Origin: Hypsibius dujardini
Taxonomy: Eukaryota > Tardigrada > Eutardigrada > Parachela > Hypsibiidae
DNA length: 22,285 nt
Assembly: GCA_001579985.1 (NCBI GenBank)
Contig: LRSR01002925.1
Span: 1-22,285, forward strand
Direction: 5' to 3'
The notes beneath the pieces are model-generated. The model saw only the letters and a list, made by a program, of their open reading frames with translations, did not search any database and had not been told where the DNA came from. How positions within the stretch are numbered: position 1 is the stretch's first letter; every line of letters begins with the position of its first letter. A program made the translations under genes and the position numbers. Below are positions 18,490 through 22,285 of this stretch, piece by piece.

Positions 18490-21400
18490 ATGACCACAGC
18501 AAGTCAGGGTAGGAGCTGCGGATCATGCTGGCGTGTGAGGCTGGCTTATTTGTTGCATCTTTCTTCATCTTTCAGATGCGAAGAGAGCTCTCGTCATTTT
18601 GGAGAAAATTCAGAAAAGCTTGCGTGCAACCAACCGCCTGCAAGTTGACAATGAACTGGAGAAGATTATTCGTGTCCTGGAGAGTCCCGTCTTTCGAGAT
18701 ATTTTAAACATCCAAGAAGGCTTACGGCTGCTTCCAACATCTGCTGCGGAGCCAGTTACTCAACAGCAACCTGATTACCCCGCAAATGTGTGGCTTAATT
18801 CCGGCAACCCAACAACAGCTGCAAGACAGGAAGGGAATCAGCCACCGCAGCAGATGGTACTAGTACTGTAGTTGATGTTCCTCTGTACTGTGGCTGGAGT
18901 CAAATCATGCTCAACTGATTACTACCATTTGTTGGCACTGGATTGGTGGATCGGTCCTTGTTTTAACATATCTTGCTTGTTTGATTACAGAAGGAATCTT
19001 CCCACGACGGGTGCCGCGACTCTGAAGGATTCTCAAAGTTCCCCATTAAGTCAGATGTGTCGGTAGGCTTTGCTTTTCTTTAATATCTAAACAAAAATGA
19101 TTGACATGAGATTGTCCTGGTTTTAGCGAGGCATTGATGACTATTTCCGTGAGAGACGTTTGTCCAATAATCCGGATATCCATTTGGTGCGCCTCGTTAA
19201 GGACGGCGAGAGGACTCTGGGATTCACAGCTTCGGGACTGATGGTCGATGGCGGGGAACGTGGAATATTTATTCAGAATATCCTAAAAGGCGGCGCTGCA
19301 GACTGGTAAGAAGAAAGGAAGAAAAAAACAAGCTGTCGTTTTACGATATTTCCGGCCCCTCCTGTGAGAATGCCTTCGTCCATGGGTCCTCACCTGGGAT
19401 GAGATATTATGAATAGGTGCTACTGCTATAGCCGATCATACCGGCGTGTCCAGTCATGTTGATGGTATTGCGAGACTGTCCGTTTCTTTCGAAGTGGGAA
19501 GGGACTGAGAGGAGTACGAGTATATACTAGGAGACATTGATTATCGATAGTACAAAAGTAGACAGTAGCAAGTATGCGCAAGTATGCGTAAGTATTACGT
19601 CACGGTTTGAATCAGTTTCCAACACCGATCTACAGTGCGGTCGTGATGAGTACGTCCATGTTGGTGTGCCTTTAGAGTTTCACGAGCTCGGCCTCGTCGG
19701 GTAGCATGTCAGTCTGATGTGATGTAAAAGCTGTATGTATATGTGAGCATACCGGGGGCCCAGGATTGGGAGTGAGCAAGCGAGTGAGTGAGTCAGCAGA
19801 GGAAGCCAAACTGTGGTGGAACTGTAGTGGAGGCAACAACCCGAGCAGGATGCACACTACCAATCAATCCGAAAAGAGGGAAGGGAATGGAAGGAGAAAA
19901 GAAGCGGATGCGAGTGAGGCGAGAGATAGGAGTAAGCCAGGGATAGAGCCGGTCTGCTCGCGGCTCTTGTCAACTAAATATCCAACTCAAGCAGGCGTGT
20001 TTCATCTCACTCTGCGTATCCGCTGGTTCTACTGCGGCTGTTTTGGTTGAGCTGGAGGATGCGACGCGTAAGTGAGAGAATGGGACGAGGAGACTAGGCT
20101 GGATGAGGAATTGGCAGTAGCAAGGATGTAGTGTAAGTGTTTGGTACATACCTCTTGCTTGTGCCTGCATGTGTGTCTGTCTTCCTTCCCTCCTTTTTTC
20201 TTGTGTGACATCGTAGTTCGTCGTTGATTCTGACAGGCTAGAAGAATGCTCCACGTGTAATGGAGGGTACCTTTGTTCTGTGTGTGTTGGCTGCCTGTTT
20301 CTGGAGATAAGCGGGCGACTTATCCGGAGGGATGTGGATGTGAATGTGATCCAGTGAAAGTGTGGTACCCTTATCCGCGAGACTTTCTTTGATTGGAGAT
20401 TGAGCGGATCTATCACTCTTCACATGGAATCTCGCACGCTCTGCATCAGGTCGACCTCGTCAGTATTAAAATAGCTACACTTTTTTCATCTTGCTCAACT
20501 GATTGCTTTGGTCTACTATCGAATGTTGTCGGAGAACTGCATCTACAATTATTCAGTCTGACCTGCAGCTGTTATGACTGTTGCTACAAAACTTGAAATT
20601 TTCGAGAGTTAATAAATTTGTTGACGACGGATTCATCATGCAGATGTAAATATTTCGTTATGATTCGTCGGTAAGTACTGTACATGTGCATGTCCGGGCT
20701 GGGGCTCGCAATACATTATTGTCTCGTAAGGTTGGATATAAACAATATACGGTGGTGTTTAAGGGCTAAATGATTTTGTACGGCCGACTCTCTCATGATT
20801 TGTTATTCGTCGCACAGGAATGGGTTGATGGTTACTTTTATGATGGGCGCGGTATGGGGTTGATTACTGGTGTTCGATATCGCGGGAGCTTTTAAAATTG
20901 CGGCGATGCATTTCGATACTTGTGTTTGGTCGCCGAGAATAGATCGTTTACTCGTTTACTTAGCCCGCACCATCATGCCCTAGAGCGTAGACGCAGACAT
21001 GTAAGATTCATGTTTGGTTGCTTTATTCATTAGTTAACTGTGATGAAACGACAGGGCAGGACGAGATGGGAGAGTGAGGAGGCGAGGGAGGCCCAGGAAC
21101 TGGGGTGCTAGATCGTGCTGCATCCTTCTTGCACATGCACATGGAGTCGTGAGTGAGATTGTATAGCAGGCAGTCTTTATAATATGATGCTGCTCCAAAT
21201 CAAGCAGTTGCACATTTCCTATCAATGGAATCCTTTCTGAAATGAGAGCTGGATGATTGTCACACTGGATCGATACGCATTGATGAGTACGTGTGCTGGG
21301 TGATGTGATGTGGTTCCACGCGACGCGAGTCACTCCGGGTCCGCTCTGTGGAAAAGCATCTTGTGAAAGCGGTTGTGGACATGCACAAAAGACAAGTTTG

Positions 21401-22233
21401 TCCAGACACGCCTAGACCGCTCTGTATCGTGATCATCGAATCCGAAGATGAATCAACTTCAGCTCCTGAAAAATTATTATTAGACATGAGATCGGATTTA
21501 GCTCGTTCACTGCACGTTGATTAACAGATTACGGCAACCAAGGCAAATATGACAATGCCCGAACCGTGGAGATAATCTTGCACACAATCTTAGCAAGCAT
21601 ATTTACCTGATTGCTCTTACAGGCACGGCAATGTAAAGGAAAATGATCAAATCTTAGCTATCAATGGCATCTGTATTGTCGACCCTCAACGACCATTCTC
21701 CCACAAAGAAGCAGTTCAACTTTTGCAGGTATGTAAATGATAAGTTTTTATAATATTGTCTAGCGATAGTCCTACGCTAATGACTCTTTCCCTTTGCTGC
21801 AGCAGGCTTCTGGAGCTATCGAATTAATCTTGGGGCGTAGCAGTCAATCGTTTTCTACCTTGACTGCGTCTGCAGATCGTGGATCCTTCAGTGGCAATTC
21901 AGACTGGCCAGCTGATATCCAGTCTTCCCCTCTCTCGAGCAACGTCTCCTCTTCCTTGTATGGTCCCGAAACGACAGCCGGAGCTGTGGCTTCTTCGCCA
22001 GAGTTTTTCGTACCGGCTATTCAGAGCAGAGACTCTACCAACATGGTTGTGAGTTTTTTTACTGTACTTCATTGTTATCAGTTTCCGTGGTTGTTTGTTT
22101 CATACCGCGGTTTTTTCTCTTTCAGTTGAACAGTGAATGGGCTCAGATTGAGGTGTTAGACCTTTCCAATGATGGTACGGGTCTTGGTTTCGGCATAACC
22201 GGAGGAAGAAGCACGGGAGTGGTAGTCAAAACG
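18490..22233 (+). CDS. PATJ: L27 and multi-PDZ scaffold, PATJ/MPDZ type (5' part)
   Basis: First 337 residues of a cell-polarity scaffold; the gene runs off the right edge. Exons: 18490-18508, 18576-18856, 18991-19062, 19127-19305, 21623-21728, 21803-22048, 22126-22233, the last followed by GTATGT. Residues 7-59 ([16 protein letters not shown] to [17 protein letters not shown]) form the N-terminal L27 domain, which in PATJ and MUPP1 binds PALS1 at apical junctions. PDZ1 spans about 141-232 ([63 protein letters not shown]). Its GLGF loop reads TLGF, and GGAAD is followed by WHG in place of the usual RDG. PDZ2 begins near 307 with a standard [11 protein letters not shown] and is cut after VVVKT. 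A Ser-rich linker (232-301) separates them. The start gives L27 near the N-terminus as in the family. PATJ versus MPDZ cannot be decided from two PDZ domains. Confidence 0.88.
19306..21622 (+). other. 2.3-kb intron inside PDZ1 of the PATJ-like gene
   Basis: The donor GTAAGA follows GCAGACTG and the acceptor CTCTTACAG precedes GCACGGCAATG; the split codon encodes Trp184. At 2,317 bp it is many times longer than the gene's other introns (64-134 bp). I found no convincing terminal inverted repeats, no coding exon and no protein similarity in it. It contains short direct repeats (AAGTATGCG twice near 19570-19590) and purine-rich tracts (about 19870-19935). The longest frames inside, both strands, look random. 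Confidence 0.75.
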
Positions 22234-22285
22234 GTATGTTGACTTATTGACTGTATGTCACGCCAGCGTTTAACGGTAAGATTGA

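Noticed and set aside
19970-20416. Minus-strand 148-aa frame inside the large PATJ intron
   Set aside because: Low-complexity Ser/Thr/His composition, no recognisable domain and no supporting splice context.

Overview
The window is nuclear DNA of a bilaterian animal with a compact genome. Four conserved animal genes can be read almost exon by exon. Their GT-AG introns are mostly 59-134 bp, intergenic gaps are about 0.6-2.5 kb, and short inverted-repeat DNA transposons are scattered between and inside the genes. The phylum cannot be settled by eye; a small ecdysozoan (crustacean, tardigrade or nematode grade) would fit the intron style, but that is only a guess. No rRNA, tRNA, CRISPR array or bacterial-type operon was seen.

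Layout, left to right: (1) 388-2836, minus strand, a 14-exon PKA-family catalytic kinase of the PRKX/Pka-C3 type. (2) 2837-5290, a head-to-head intergenic region with one palindromic MITE. (3) 5291-13324, plus strand, a 29-exon gene for CAPS (CADPS/UNC-31), the priming factor for dense-core vesicle exocytosis. It has two candidate microexons (36 and 12 nt) and one greatly swollen intron (9991-11916) filled with nested inverted-repeat elements. (4) 13325-13888, a short tail-to-tail gap. (5) 13889-16408, minus strand, a 16-exon mitochondrial pyruvate dehydrogenase kinase whose ATP-binding N-box is interrupted by an apparent GC-AG intron. (6) 16409-18489, a second head-to-head intergenic region with a hAT-like insertion and another palindromic MITE. 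(7) 18490 to the right edge, plus strand, the 5' part of an L27 plus multi-PDZ scaffold gene (PATJ/MPDZ type), with a 2.3-kb intron inside its first PDZ domain.

In every multi-exon model the summed exon lengths keep the frame: 457 codons for the kinase, 1314 for CAPS, 447 for PDK and 337 so far for PATJ. This supports the hand-placed splice sites. The genes are not an operon. Two (a PKA-type kinase and CAPS) belong to signalling and secretion, one to mitochondrial fuel choice and one to cell polarity, so their adjacency need not have functional meaning.

The most unusual content is the transposon architecture. Three TA-flanked palindromic elements share sequence blocks. CAPS intron 21 is about 93% mobile DNA in a nested arrangement. 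A hAT-like insertion retains a visible target duplication.
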